Shown here: positions 56,481 to 64,000 of the stretch, one piece after another
How the letters are laid out: each line of letters starts with the position of its first letter
Position numbering within the stretch: position 1 is the first letter of the stretch
Assembly: GCA_015488535.1 (NCBI GenBank)
Contig: WFNP01000030.1
Span: forward strand, 1-64,000
Length of the DNA: 64,000 nt
Direction: 5' to 3'
Origin: Nitratifractor sp.
GTDB taxonomy: Bacteria; Campylobacterota; Campylobacteria; Campylobacterales; Sulfurovaceae
Translations under genes and position numbers: made by a program
The notes under the pieces: generated by a model
The model's input: the letters and a program-made list of their open reading frames with translations, nothing else
The model's database searches: none
What the model was told of the DNA's origin: nothing

Positions 56481-58126
56481 TGATAAACAGTAGAGCAGGA
56501 AAAAGAGCAGATATCAATATGTTGGTAGATATACCAAGATTGATATCTGCATATTATGAATATACTCCAAATCCTAAAATAGAAGAGCAAAGAGTAATAT
56601 TTGGGACATCCGGACATAGAGGAAGCTCACTTAAAAAGAGTTTCAATGAAGCTCATATATCAGCTATTACACAGGCAGTCTGCGAATATCGCAAATCAGC
56701 AGGTATAAATGGACCTCTATTTATAGGGATAGATACTCATGCACTCTCTGTCCCTGCTCAAAATACAGCTGTAGAGGTATCTATAGCCAATGGTGTAGAT
56801 GTATATATAGCAAAAGAGGGTGTATATACTCCTACGCCTTTGCTCTCTTTTGCAATACTGCAACACAATAAAAACAGCAGTCAAATAGCTGACGGTATAG
56901 TTATCACACCTTCACACAATCCTCCTGAAGATGGCGGTTTTAAATACAATCCTCCAAATGGTGGTCCGGCAGATACTGATATTACTTCGTGGATAGCCAA
57001 TCGCTCCAATGAATTGTTGGAAAATGGATTAAAAGATGTAAAGAGAGTATCTATAGATGAAGCATTGCATAGTAATTTGTGCAATAGATATGATTTTGTT
57101 ACTCCTTATGTGGAGTCGTTGAGTCAAATTGTAGATATGAATGTCATAGCCAATTCCGGATTGAAAATATGTGCAGATGCACTAGGAGGCTCCTCTTTAT
57201 CTGTATATCCCAAGATAAAGGATATATACTCTCTTGATAATATGGATATTATCAATGAGCATTATGATCCTACATTCTCTTTTATGACATTAGATCATGA
57301 CGGCAAAATACGAATGGATTGCTCATCACCATACGCTATGGCTTCACTGTTGAAACATAAAGACAACTATGATTTGGCATTTGCCAATGATACCGATGCA
57401 GACAGACACGGTATCGTTACACCTGTTGGTGGATTGATGAATCCAAATCACTTCCTCTCTGTAGCAATATGGTATCTTTTTACTTATCGTAAAGATTGGA
57501 ATCAAAATCTAAAAATAGGCAAAACACTCGTATCTAGTGCCATGATAGATAGAGTTGCCAAGAGTATATCCAAAGAGGTATATGAAGTGCCGGTAGGATT
57601 CAAATGGTTTGTGGACGGATTGTATGAAGAGTGGCTTGGTTTTGGAGGTGAAGAGAGTGCCGGTGCATCATTTTTGAAATTTGACGGCACTGTATGGAGT
57701 ACCGACAAAGACGGTATTATTATGGATCTTCTCTCTGTCGAAATCAAAGCTGTTACAGGCAAAGATCCGGCTGAAATATATAATGAACTGGAAGAGAAAT
57801 TCGGTCGAGCCTATTATGGCAGAGTAGATGCAGTAGCTACGACAGAGCAGAAAAAGATACTGAAAAATCTATCAGCCTCAGATATAACAGCCAATACACT
57901 CTCAGGAGAAAAGATAAAGCAGATATTGACAAAGGCACCGGGGAATGGTGCATCTATTGGAGGTTTGAAGCTGATTACAGCAAATGGCTGGGTAGCTATG
58001 AGACCATCAGGCACAGAGGATATTTATAAAATATATGCCGAGAGTTTTATATCTCAGGAGCATTTGGCAGAGTTACAAAGTGATGCATCAAAAATAATTT
58101 CAGATATTTTTAAAGCCAATAGATAA
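56477..58126 (+). CDS. pgm: Phosphoglucomutase (alpha-D-glucose phosphate-specific)
   Basis: VIFGTSGHRGSSLKKSFNE; VITPSHNPPEDGGFKYNPPNGGPADTDIT; NDTDADRHGIVTP; GFGGEESAGASFLKFDGTVWSTDKDG; MRPSGTEDIYKIYAESF. Confidence 0.97.
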   Translation: MMINSRAGKRADINMLVDIPRLISAYYEYTPNPKIEEQRVIFGTSGHRGSSLKKSFNEAHISAITQAVCEYRKSAGINGPLFIGIDTHALSVPAQNTAVEVSIANGVDVYIAKEGVYTPTPLLSFAILQHNKNSSQIADGIVITPSHNPPEDGGFKYNPPNGGPADTDITSWIANRSNELLENGLKDVKRVSIDEALHSNLCNRYDFVTPYVESLSQIVDMNVIANSGLKICADALGGSSLSVYPKIKDIYSLDNMDIINEHYDPTFSFMTLDHDGKIRMDCSSPYAMASLLKHKDNYDLAFANDTDADRHGIVTPVGGLMNPNHFLSVAIWYLFTYRKDWNQNLKIGKTLVSSAMIDRVAKSISKEVYEVPVGFKWFVDGLYEEWLGFGGEESAGASFLKFDGTVWSTDKDGIIMDLLSVEIKAVTGKDPAEIYNELEEKFGRAYYGRVDAVATTEQKKILKNLSASDITANTLSGEKIKQILTKAPGNGASIGGLKLITANGWVAMRPSGTEDIYKIYAESFISQEHLAELQSDASKIISDIFKANR

Positions 58127-58138
58127 TTTTGCAATATG

Positions 58139-58154
58139 TGGGACTAAAGTCCCA
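58139..58154. repeat. Palindrome TGGGACT-AA-AGTCCCA (dispersed element relative)
   Basis: Perfect 7-bp inverted repeat with the same architecture as the copies at 18.66 and 34.21 kb. Confidence 0.55.
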
Positions 58155-58235
58155 TCTTCAGTTTATAACTTTTATTTCATCTTCATTTCATCTTGAGCCT
58201 CTAAAATACCTCAAAATTTAAAAAGGATGGAAAAG

Positions 58236-58757
58236 ATGAAAAAACTACTTACATTGGCTATATTGGCTGTTTCACTACTGCAAGCTCATACTCTGCATTT
58301 GCAAAAGGGTTATATCAAAGCTCATACAGAGGTATTGGGTGATAGCTCAATCAATCCGGCTACTTCAAGAGTGCATACAGCTTTGAATTATAGTGGAAAT
58401 ATTAGCTCAATTAAAGGCAAAGTATGGATATATGCTAAAAGTCTGCATTCAGATAATAAAAAGCGTGATGAGCATATGTATGAGACTTTGGATGTAAAAA
58501 AGTATCCAAAAATTGTCTTTGATATACAAAAAGTGCAAAAAATCTCCAATGCTTACAGACTCACAGGCACTCTAAAACTACACGGCAAGAGCAAAAGAGT
58601 CTCAATACCTGCAAAAATTACCAAAACTTCCAAAGGGTATAAACTAAATGCAAACTTTAGTATAAAAATGAGCAGTTACGGCATCAAGCCTCCAAAACTA
58701 CTGTTTTTGAGTGTAAGAGACAGAGTAGATATTACAGTATATTTAAATATGAAATAA
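58236..58757 (+). CDS. YceI-family periplasmic protein
   Basis: Signal peptide; ALNYSGNISSIKGKVWIYAKSLHSDNKKRDEHMYETLDVKKYPKIVFDIQKVQK; TLKLHGKSKRVSIPAKI. Confidence 0.85.
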   Translation: MKKLLTLAILAVSLLQAHTLHLQKGYIKAHTEVLGDSSINPATSRVHTALNYSGNISSIKGKVWIYAKSLHSDNKKRDEHMYETLDVKKYPKIVFDIQKVQKISNAYRLTGTLKLHGKSKRVSIPAKITKTSKGYKLNANFSIKMSSYGIKPPKLLFLSVRDRVDITVYLNMK

Positions 58758-58760
58758 TCT

Positions 58761-59474
58761 ATGAAAACATACAGAGTAGATAGAGTCACTATATCAGCAG
58801 AAGATAAGAGACTAACATCTATCAAAATTGCTCATATTAGTGATTTGCATCTATCTACCAGACACACTCTAGCAGGTGTCAAATCCCTGATAGAGTCTAT
58901 CAACTCAATCAAAGCTGATATAGTAGTCATTACCGGCGATATGATAGATACACCATTTAAAAAAATTTCTCATCTAATTGAACCGTTTGGAGATATAGAG
59001 TCTCTTACACTCTTTGTAAGCGGCAATCATGACCATGTATATGGATACAAAGCACTCTTAAATGTCCTAAATAGATATGGTATAGTTATACTTGATGGAA
59101 AAAGTATAGAGTTTAAGGGCATTGAGTTTGTAGGTGTGGCAGATAGATATGCTCCACTATTTGGTAGAAAAAGAGATATTAATAATTTTATCAATAATCT
59201 AGGTTTGCCAAAAAAGCCTCGCATATTTTTGGCTCATCAACCAAAAGATTACAAATATGCACTCAAAGCCAAAAGTGAACTGTTTTTGTGCGGACACACA
59301 CACGGAGGGCAGATATATCCGTTTCACTATTTGGTTAGATTATCTCAACCTTTTGTTGATGGGTTGTATTATAAGGATAATATGCCTATATTTGTAAATA
59401 GGGGCATTGGCACTTGGGGGATACATATGAGATACAAAGCCCCTGCTCATATAGCAATAATTGAGTTTGAATAA
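58761..59474 (+). CDS. Metallophosphoesterase (YkuE/YaeI-like)
   Basis: KIAHISDLHLS, VVITGDMID, VSGNHDHVYG, LFLCGHTHGGQIYPF. Confidence 0.93.
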   Translation: MKTYRVDRVTISAEDKRLTSIKIAHISDLHLSTRHTLAGVKSLIESINSIKADIVVITGDMIDTPFKKISHLIEPFGDIESLTLFVSGNHDHVYGYKALLNVLNRYGIVILDGKSIEFKGIEFVGVADRYAPLFGRKRDINNFINNLGLPKKPRIFLAHQPKDYKYALKAKSELFLCGHTHGGQIYPFHYLVRLSQPFVDGLYYKDNMPIFVNRGIGTWGIHMRYKAPAHIAIIEFE

Positions 59475-59485
59475 GAGGTATTAAT

Positions 59486-60142
59486 ATGAAAATATTGGTA
59501 GTAGAAGATGATCCGGCACTTTTATCATTGCTAATTAGAGTATTTGAGGATGAGGATTGGGTAGTAGAGAGTGCAAATAATGGCAAAGATGGATTATATA
59601 TGGCTCAAATGCACTCTTTTGATGTGATAGTGCTTGATTGGATGTTGCCTCAAATGGATGGTATAGAGGTATTAAAGAGGCTTAGAGATGAAAAAAACAA
59701 TACTCCCATATTGATGCTCACAGCCAAATCGGATGTAAATTTCAGAGTAGAGGGGCTCAAAAAAGGAGCAGATGATTATCTGCCAAAGCCTTTTAGTGTA
59801 GAAGAGCTTATAGAGAGAATAAAAGCACTCTATCGTAGAAGCACAGGAAGCGGTGCAAATTGCATAAGAGCCGGTATATTGGAGCTAGATTTAGATAGTG
59901 CTAAAGTAACTATAGAGGGTAGAGAGGTAGAGTTGAAAAAAAAAGAGTATGAGCTGCTTCTATTTTTACTCAAACACAAAGGCTCACCCGTATCAAACAG
60001 TATGATAGAAGAGCAACTATGGGACAGTGAGACATTTTTGCAAAGCAATGTAATACAGGTTACAATATATAATCTGCGTAAAAAGATAGGTAAAGATTTG
60101 ATAAAGACAAGCAGAGGATTGGGGTATATACTTGATGTTTAA
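59486..60142 (+). CDS. OmpR/PhoB-family response regulator
   Basis: ILVVEDDPALLSLLIRVFED; DVIVLDWMLPQMDG; ILMLTAKSDVNFRVEGLKKGADDYLPKPF; C-terminal winged helix. Confidence 0.95.
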   Translation: MKILVVEDDPALLSLLIRVFEDEDWVVESANNGKDGLYMAQMHSFDVIVLDWMLPQMDGIEVLKRLRDEKNNTPILMLTAKSDVNFRVEGLKKGADDYLPKPFSVEELIERIKALYRRSTGSGANCIRAGILELDLDSAKVTIEGREVELKKKEYELLLFLLKHKGSPVSNSMIEEQLWDSETFLQSNVIQVTIYNLRKKIGKDLIKTSRGLGYILDV

Positions 60143-61466
60143 GAGTCTCAAAAGTCGTCTGATTTTTAGATTTAGCGTTATATTGATACTGATTTTGACT
60201 ATTTTTGTAATAGGTTTTAGCTATCTATCCAATCAAAATCAGAGCAATAAAATACTTGCTCAAATGAGAGAGATGGCACTAAACAGTGAAGCCAAACTCT
60301 TATCTCAAAATGAGCTACCGGAGGGTGAATTATCTATCAATTTACCCAAACACAGTGCAGTAGCACTTATAAAAGATGGTCAAATAATAGCCAAAAGCAA
60401 AGATTATAATCCCAAACTATGTAAAGATTTAGCTGGTAGCAATAAAGAGTTTTTGCTAAGAGGCTATGAGCATCTAAGTGCCTGTTACTGGGAGAGATTT
60501 ACTGAGCCGTTTCGCGGTGCGGTAGTATTGCAAAGATGGCATATAGAAAATGACACTGAAGATGCCAGAGAGACACTTTTGATTATATTGATACCTGTAA
60601 GTCTGTTGCTTTTATATACTGCGTGGCGTTTGATAGATAGAATTTTAAACCCCATAGAAATGATGACACAATCTATCAAGCAGGTTAGAGTAGATAACTT
60701 TTCAAGAACAATTCCAAATGTATCAAATGACAAGGAGATAAAAGCACTTACACAAGCTTATAATGAGATGATAATCAGACTAAGAGAAGGTATAACCTCA
60801 CTTGAGCAGTTTAACAGCGATATAGCCCATGAACTACGCACTCCTCTTAGTGTAATGCTTGGAGAGATAGAGCTTGCTCTTCGCAAAGACAGAAACAAAG
60901 ATTACTATCAAGATACTCTAAAAAGGGTGCATAAAGAGTCAAAATATCTTCAAAAATTGATAGAGAGATTACTGCTTCTTGGAAGATATACAAAAGATAA
61001 TATAGCCAGTAGCTTTGAAGTGTGTAGATTAGATGTGATGGTAGATGATGTAATAGATAGATACTCTTTGCAGATAGAGAAAAAAGAGTTGATTATAAAT
61101 AAATCAATTCAATCTCCTCTTGAAATGAGATGCAACAAAACGCTAATTGGAGCAGTTATTAGTAATCTTATAGATAATGCTATCAAATACTCACCATTTA
61201 AAGGCACGATAGATATTGTATTACAAAAAAAGAGTGAGCAAATCTATTTTGAAGTATCAAACAGCGGCAAAGGCATAGCTAAAGAGAATCTTGAGAAACT
61301 CACTAAACGCTTCTACCGAGAAGATAATGCAAGAAGCAGACAGGTTGAGGGTGTAGGTCTTGGACTTGCCATAGTAGAAAAGGCTGTTAGATTGCATAAT
61401 GGTAAGATAGAGTTTTATTCCGGTAAAAAAGAAGGGTTGAGGGTAAAGGTGGTTTTACAAAAATAG
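60132..61466 (+). CDS. Sensor histidine kinase
   Basis: Two TM segments, HAMP-like region, SDIAHELRTPLSVMLGEIE (H box), DNAIKYSPFKG (N box), GVGLGLAIVEKAVRLHNGKIEFYSG. Confidence 0.95.
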   Translation: MMFKSLKSRLIFRFSVILILILTIFVIGFSYLSNQNQSNKILAQMREMALNSEAKLLSQNELPEGELSINLPKHSAVALIKDGQIIAKSKDYNPKLCKDLAGSNKEFLLRGYEHLSACYWERFTEPFRGAVVLQRWHIENDTEDARETLLIILIPVSLLLLYTAWRLIDRILNPIEMMTQSIKQVRVDNFSRTIPNVSNDKEIKALTQAYNEMIIRLREGITSLEQFNSDIAHELRTPLSVMLGEIELALRKDRNKDYYQDTLKRVHKESKYLQKLIERLLLLGRYTKDNIASSFEVCRLDVMVDDVIDRYSLQIEKKELIINKSIQSPLEMRCNKTLIGAVISNLIDNAIKYSPFKGTIDIVLQKKSEQIYFEVSNSGKGIAKENLEKLTKRFYREDNARSRQVEGVGLGLAIVEKAVRLHNGKIEFYSGKKEGLRVKVVLQK

Positions 61467-61500
61467 GCTAAAATATCCAAAAAATATAAAAAGAGAATAT

Positions 61501-62334
61501 ATGTCATATTTTTATCTAAGTGATTTGGATTTGACTCTGCTTCATACCGATTTGAGTCTGAGTGATTATACTGTTGATGTATGGAACAGGGCAGTAGAGC
61601 AGGGGATTAAATTATCCATTGCTACAGCTAGAAGCTATACGGGTGTAAAAAAACTGCTAAAGAGACTTGATATAAGAGAGCCTATGATACTGCTTGATGG
61701 TGTGATGATAGCTGATATTGAGGGTAATATCATACACTTAAATACACTTGATAAAAAGATAGCAGATAGTATTATAAAGATAGGCAAAGAGTGTATAGGT
61801 TCTTTGCCTTTGATTGTGGGATTGGAAGATGACAATAAGGAGAGCTTTGTATATCCAAAGCATTTAAATCAGTTTCAAAAAGAGCTACTTGAAAAATTTC
61901 ATAATGACAGGAGAGTCGTGGGAGGTGATATATATGAAGCAAGAGATAAAAATTTAAAACTCGTATATATGGAAGATGAACAAAGAAGCAAACTACTTGC
62001 TGATAGCTTAAAAAGTGAGTTTGGCAATAGCATTGAAATCAAACGCTCCAAAGATCCGTATATAGATTGCTATTTTGTTACTGTATTGCACCCAAAAGGG
62101 GACAAAGCAGACGCTTTAAAAATCTTAGAAGATATTGAAGGGGTATTGGCAAAAGATACTACAGTATTTGGAGACAGTCACAATGACCTAGGACTCTTTA
62201 AGTATGCAGGTAGAAAAATTGCTGTAGCCAATGCTATTGATGAGATTAAGAAAGAGGCTGATATTATATTGCCTTATACTAATGATGAAGATGCCATAGC
62301 CAAATTTTTAGAGAGTGAGATAGATGATGAATAA
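61501..62334 (+). CDS. HAD-superfamily (Cof-like) hydrolase
   Basis: YLSDLDLTLLHTD; SIATARSY; VFGDSHNDLGLFKYAGRKIAVANAIDEIKKEADI. Confidence 0.9.
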   Translation: MSYFYLSDLDLTLLHTDLSLSDYTVDVWNRAVEQGIKLSIATARSYTGVKKLLKRLDIREPMILLDGVMIADIEGNIIHLNTLDKKIADSIIKIGKECIGSLPLIVGLEDDNKESFVYPKHLNQFQKELLEKFHNDRRVVGGDIYEARDKNLKLVYMEDEQRSKLLADSLKSEFGNSIEIKRSKDPYIDCYFVTVLHPKGDKADALKILEDIEGVLAKDTTVFGDSHNDLGLFKYAGRKIAVANAIDEIKKEADIILPYTNDEDAIAKFLESEIDDE

Positions 62335-63385
62335 GAGGTTATCAAAAACAAAAGATGTAAAACTATATCTGTTTTATATGAGTTCGGTTGTCATAATTAT
62401 AGCCGGTTTGAAGCTATCCTCTCAGATAGTGATACTGCTTTTTTTATCTATCTTTTTGGCTTCGATTTTATCTCCTATACTAAAATATTTGCAAAAAAAG
62501 GGCATTCCTCAGCCTTTGGCTTTTGGGATTTTGATAGTGGCTCTGTTTTTTGTGATATTTGCAGCTACTGCTACCATAGCGGATTCTTTAGAGAGTTTTT
62601 TGAGAAACTTGCCCCAATATCAAAACAGATTAGATACCTATATAGGAAATGAAGCTCTCAAATTCAAAGAGTGGGGAATAAATATTGAGCCAAAAATATT
62701 AAAAGATAGTCTAAATATTCGCACTTTTGTTCTATATGGCGGAAAAGCAGCGGGTAATATAGGTAGTTTTTTTTCAAAGATGCTGATTGTAATTGTAGGG
62801 GTGGCATTTTTGCTACTGGAAGCTCCCAAATTTAAAGATAAATTAAATTTGATTTTCAACGGAAATGAAGATGCTATATCAAGAGTAGAGCTATTTTCTG
62901 CCACTATTCAAAAATATTTCACTATCAAGACATTTACAAGCCTTATAACAGGTGTGGTGATAATGATAGCACTGCTGTATTTTAATATAGAGTATGCCAT
63001 ATTGTGGGGATTTTTGGCGTTTGTATTGAATTTTATTCCGGTAGTCGGCTCACTGATTGCTGCGGTGCCGGCACTGGTAATGGCTCTGATATATCATGAT
63101 TTTGGCACATTTGTCTGGCTTGGTATAATATACTTTGTCATCAATCAGGTAATCAGCAATATTTTAGAGCCCAAAATTATGGGTGACGGGTTGGGATTAT
63201 CACCTGCTGCGGTATTTTTCTCTTTGATATTGTGGGGGTGGATACTTGGACCCGTTGGTATGTTTTTGGCTGTGCCATTGACAATGACACTAAAAATAGC
63301 ATTTGATGCCAATCCCGATACCAAATGGGTTGGTATCTTACTCTCAAATCCGGAAGATTTAAATAATAACAGGAGTGAAAAATGA
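62324..63385 (+). CDS. AI-2E family (PerM-like) membrane transporter
   Basis: Multiple TM helices; FVLNFIPVVGSLIAAVPALVMALI; NQVISNILEPKIMGDGLGLSPAAVFFSLILWGWILGPVGMFLAVPLT. Confidence 0.93.
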   Translation: MMNKRLSKTKDVKLYLFYMSSVVIIIAGLKLSSQIVILLFLSIFLASILSPILKYLQKKGIPQPLAFGILIVALFFVIFAATATIADSLESFLRNLPQYQNRLDTYIGNEALKFKEWGINIEPKILKDSLNIRTFVLYGGKAAGNIGSFFSKMLIVIVGVAFLLLEAPKFKDKLNLIFNGNEDAISRVELFSATIQKYFTIKTFTSLITGVVIMIALLYFNIEYAILWGFLAFVLNFIPVVGSLIAAVPALVMALIYHDFGTFVWLGIIYFVINQVISNILEPKIMGDGLGLSPAAVFFSLILWGWILGPVGMFLAVPLTMTLKIAFDANPDTKWVGILLSNPEDLNNNRSEK

Positions 63386-63450
63386 TTAAACTATTTGGAT
63401 TCCTCTTTATCGTCTATGCGATAGGGTGGAGTATAGTAGTTAGCTTTTAG
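63382..63450 (+). CDS. 22-aa putative membrane peptide MIKLFGFLFIVYAIGWSIVVSF
   Basis: ATGA overlap with upstream stop, single hydrophobic helix, RBS-like gga upstream (acaggagtgaaaaatg). Confidence 0.4.
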   Translation: MIKLFGFLFIVYAIGWSIVVSF

Positions 63451-63459
63451 GGGCAGATT

Positions 63460-64000
63460 ATGAAAAAAGCTAAAAAAATAAGCGGTATCATCAAGAAAAA
63501 AACAGGTGCAATAGTGCTGTATGTGATGCTGATACCGGCTTTTATATCCACTGCTGTATCACTCTTTGGGGGTAAATATATAGAGTTTATGCTAAAGGGT
63601 GCATCTTTTGCATTGATGGCACTTTCTGCTGTTATTGTCAGCAAAGCCATATCAGCAGAAGTTGATTATAATGAAGCTGTCATAGCCAAAGCACCTCTGC
63701 CTTACAAAAGTGTAGGTGCCGTGCTTTTGGGATTGGCTGTATTTATACTTGGATATATTGTAGCTCACAGAGGCTTGTTTGAGACACTCTTTGTCTCTAT
63801 TTTGGCAGCAGTTGGTGTGATTATGTATTATGGAGCTGATATCAGAGAGGATAAGATTCCTCAAGATATGGATGTCAATCCAGAAATACTCTTAAATAGT
63901 CTAAATGAAGCCAAAAAGAGACTGGATTCTATAGAAAAACACAGCAATGAGATTGAGGATTTTGCCCTCAAAGGTGCGTTGGACAGAGCTATAAAAAGAG
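63460..64000 (+). CDS. Membrane protein resembling the XpaC (5-bromo-4-chloroindolyl phosphate hydrolysis) family, truncated by window end
   Basis: Open frame from ATG 63460 to window end; paired TM helices then NPEILLNSLNEAKKRLDSIEKHSNEI coiled region. Confidence 0.55.
   Translation, partial: MKKAKKISGIIKKKTGAIVLYVMLIPAFISTAVSLFGGKYIEFMLKGASFALMALSAVIVSKAISAEVDYNEAVIAKAPLPYKSVGAVLLGLAVFILGYIVAHRGLFETLFVSILAAVGVIMYYGADIREDKIPQDMDVNPEILLNSLNEAKKRLDSIEKHSNEIEDFALKGALDRAIKR

Noticed and set aside
1-64000. CRISPR arrays, transposases, integrases or prophage genes
   Set aside because: No regularly spaced repeats and no such proteins among the ORFs; the only repeats are the DUF4214 duplication and short dispersed palindromes.

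Overview
The window reads as ordinary chromosome from an AT-rich Campylobacterota (Epsilonproteobacteria-type) bacterium. The fabZ-lpxA-clpX-mreB-mreC-...-carB order matches the arrangement I recall from Campylobacter. Gene density is high (about 55 credible CDSs), with one tRNA-Ser(GCU). I see no CRISPR array, rRNA, transposase or prophage. Recognisable blocks are: rsmH/FtsL-like, an orphan RND transporter, murA, a UvrD-type helicase, ROK kinase-glgA-glgB, an Mla/MCE transport operon, queH, fabZ-lpxA-clpX-mreBC-carB, ackA, trxA, rmuC, DUF190-crcB, purU-trmL, galT-GH57, a cobalamin late-assembly operon, pgm, a two-component system, and AI-2E/XpaC-like membrane proteins. The parts most worth a second look are: (1) four secreted or free-standing DUF4214 proteins, two of them tandem genes with near-identical 5' ends and unrelated C-terminal modules (PL7 alginate-lyase-like versus CAP+DUF1566); (2) a subtilisin-like lipoprotein protease whose propeptide-like domain appears to be a separate, translationally coupled upstream gene; (3) a MazF/PemK-like toxin-antitoxin pair inside the cobalamin operon; (4) dispersed GTGGGGCT-NN-AGCCCCAC-type palindromes with an associated CTTAATATTGTTTTATCT segment, several lying beside DUF4214 loci; (5) several small or odd proteins, including an MreC with a long Lys/Pro tail and a 22-aa membrane peptide. 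All functional calls come from reading motifs by eye. No database search was run.
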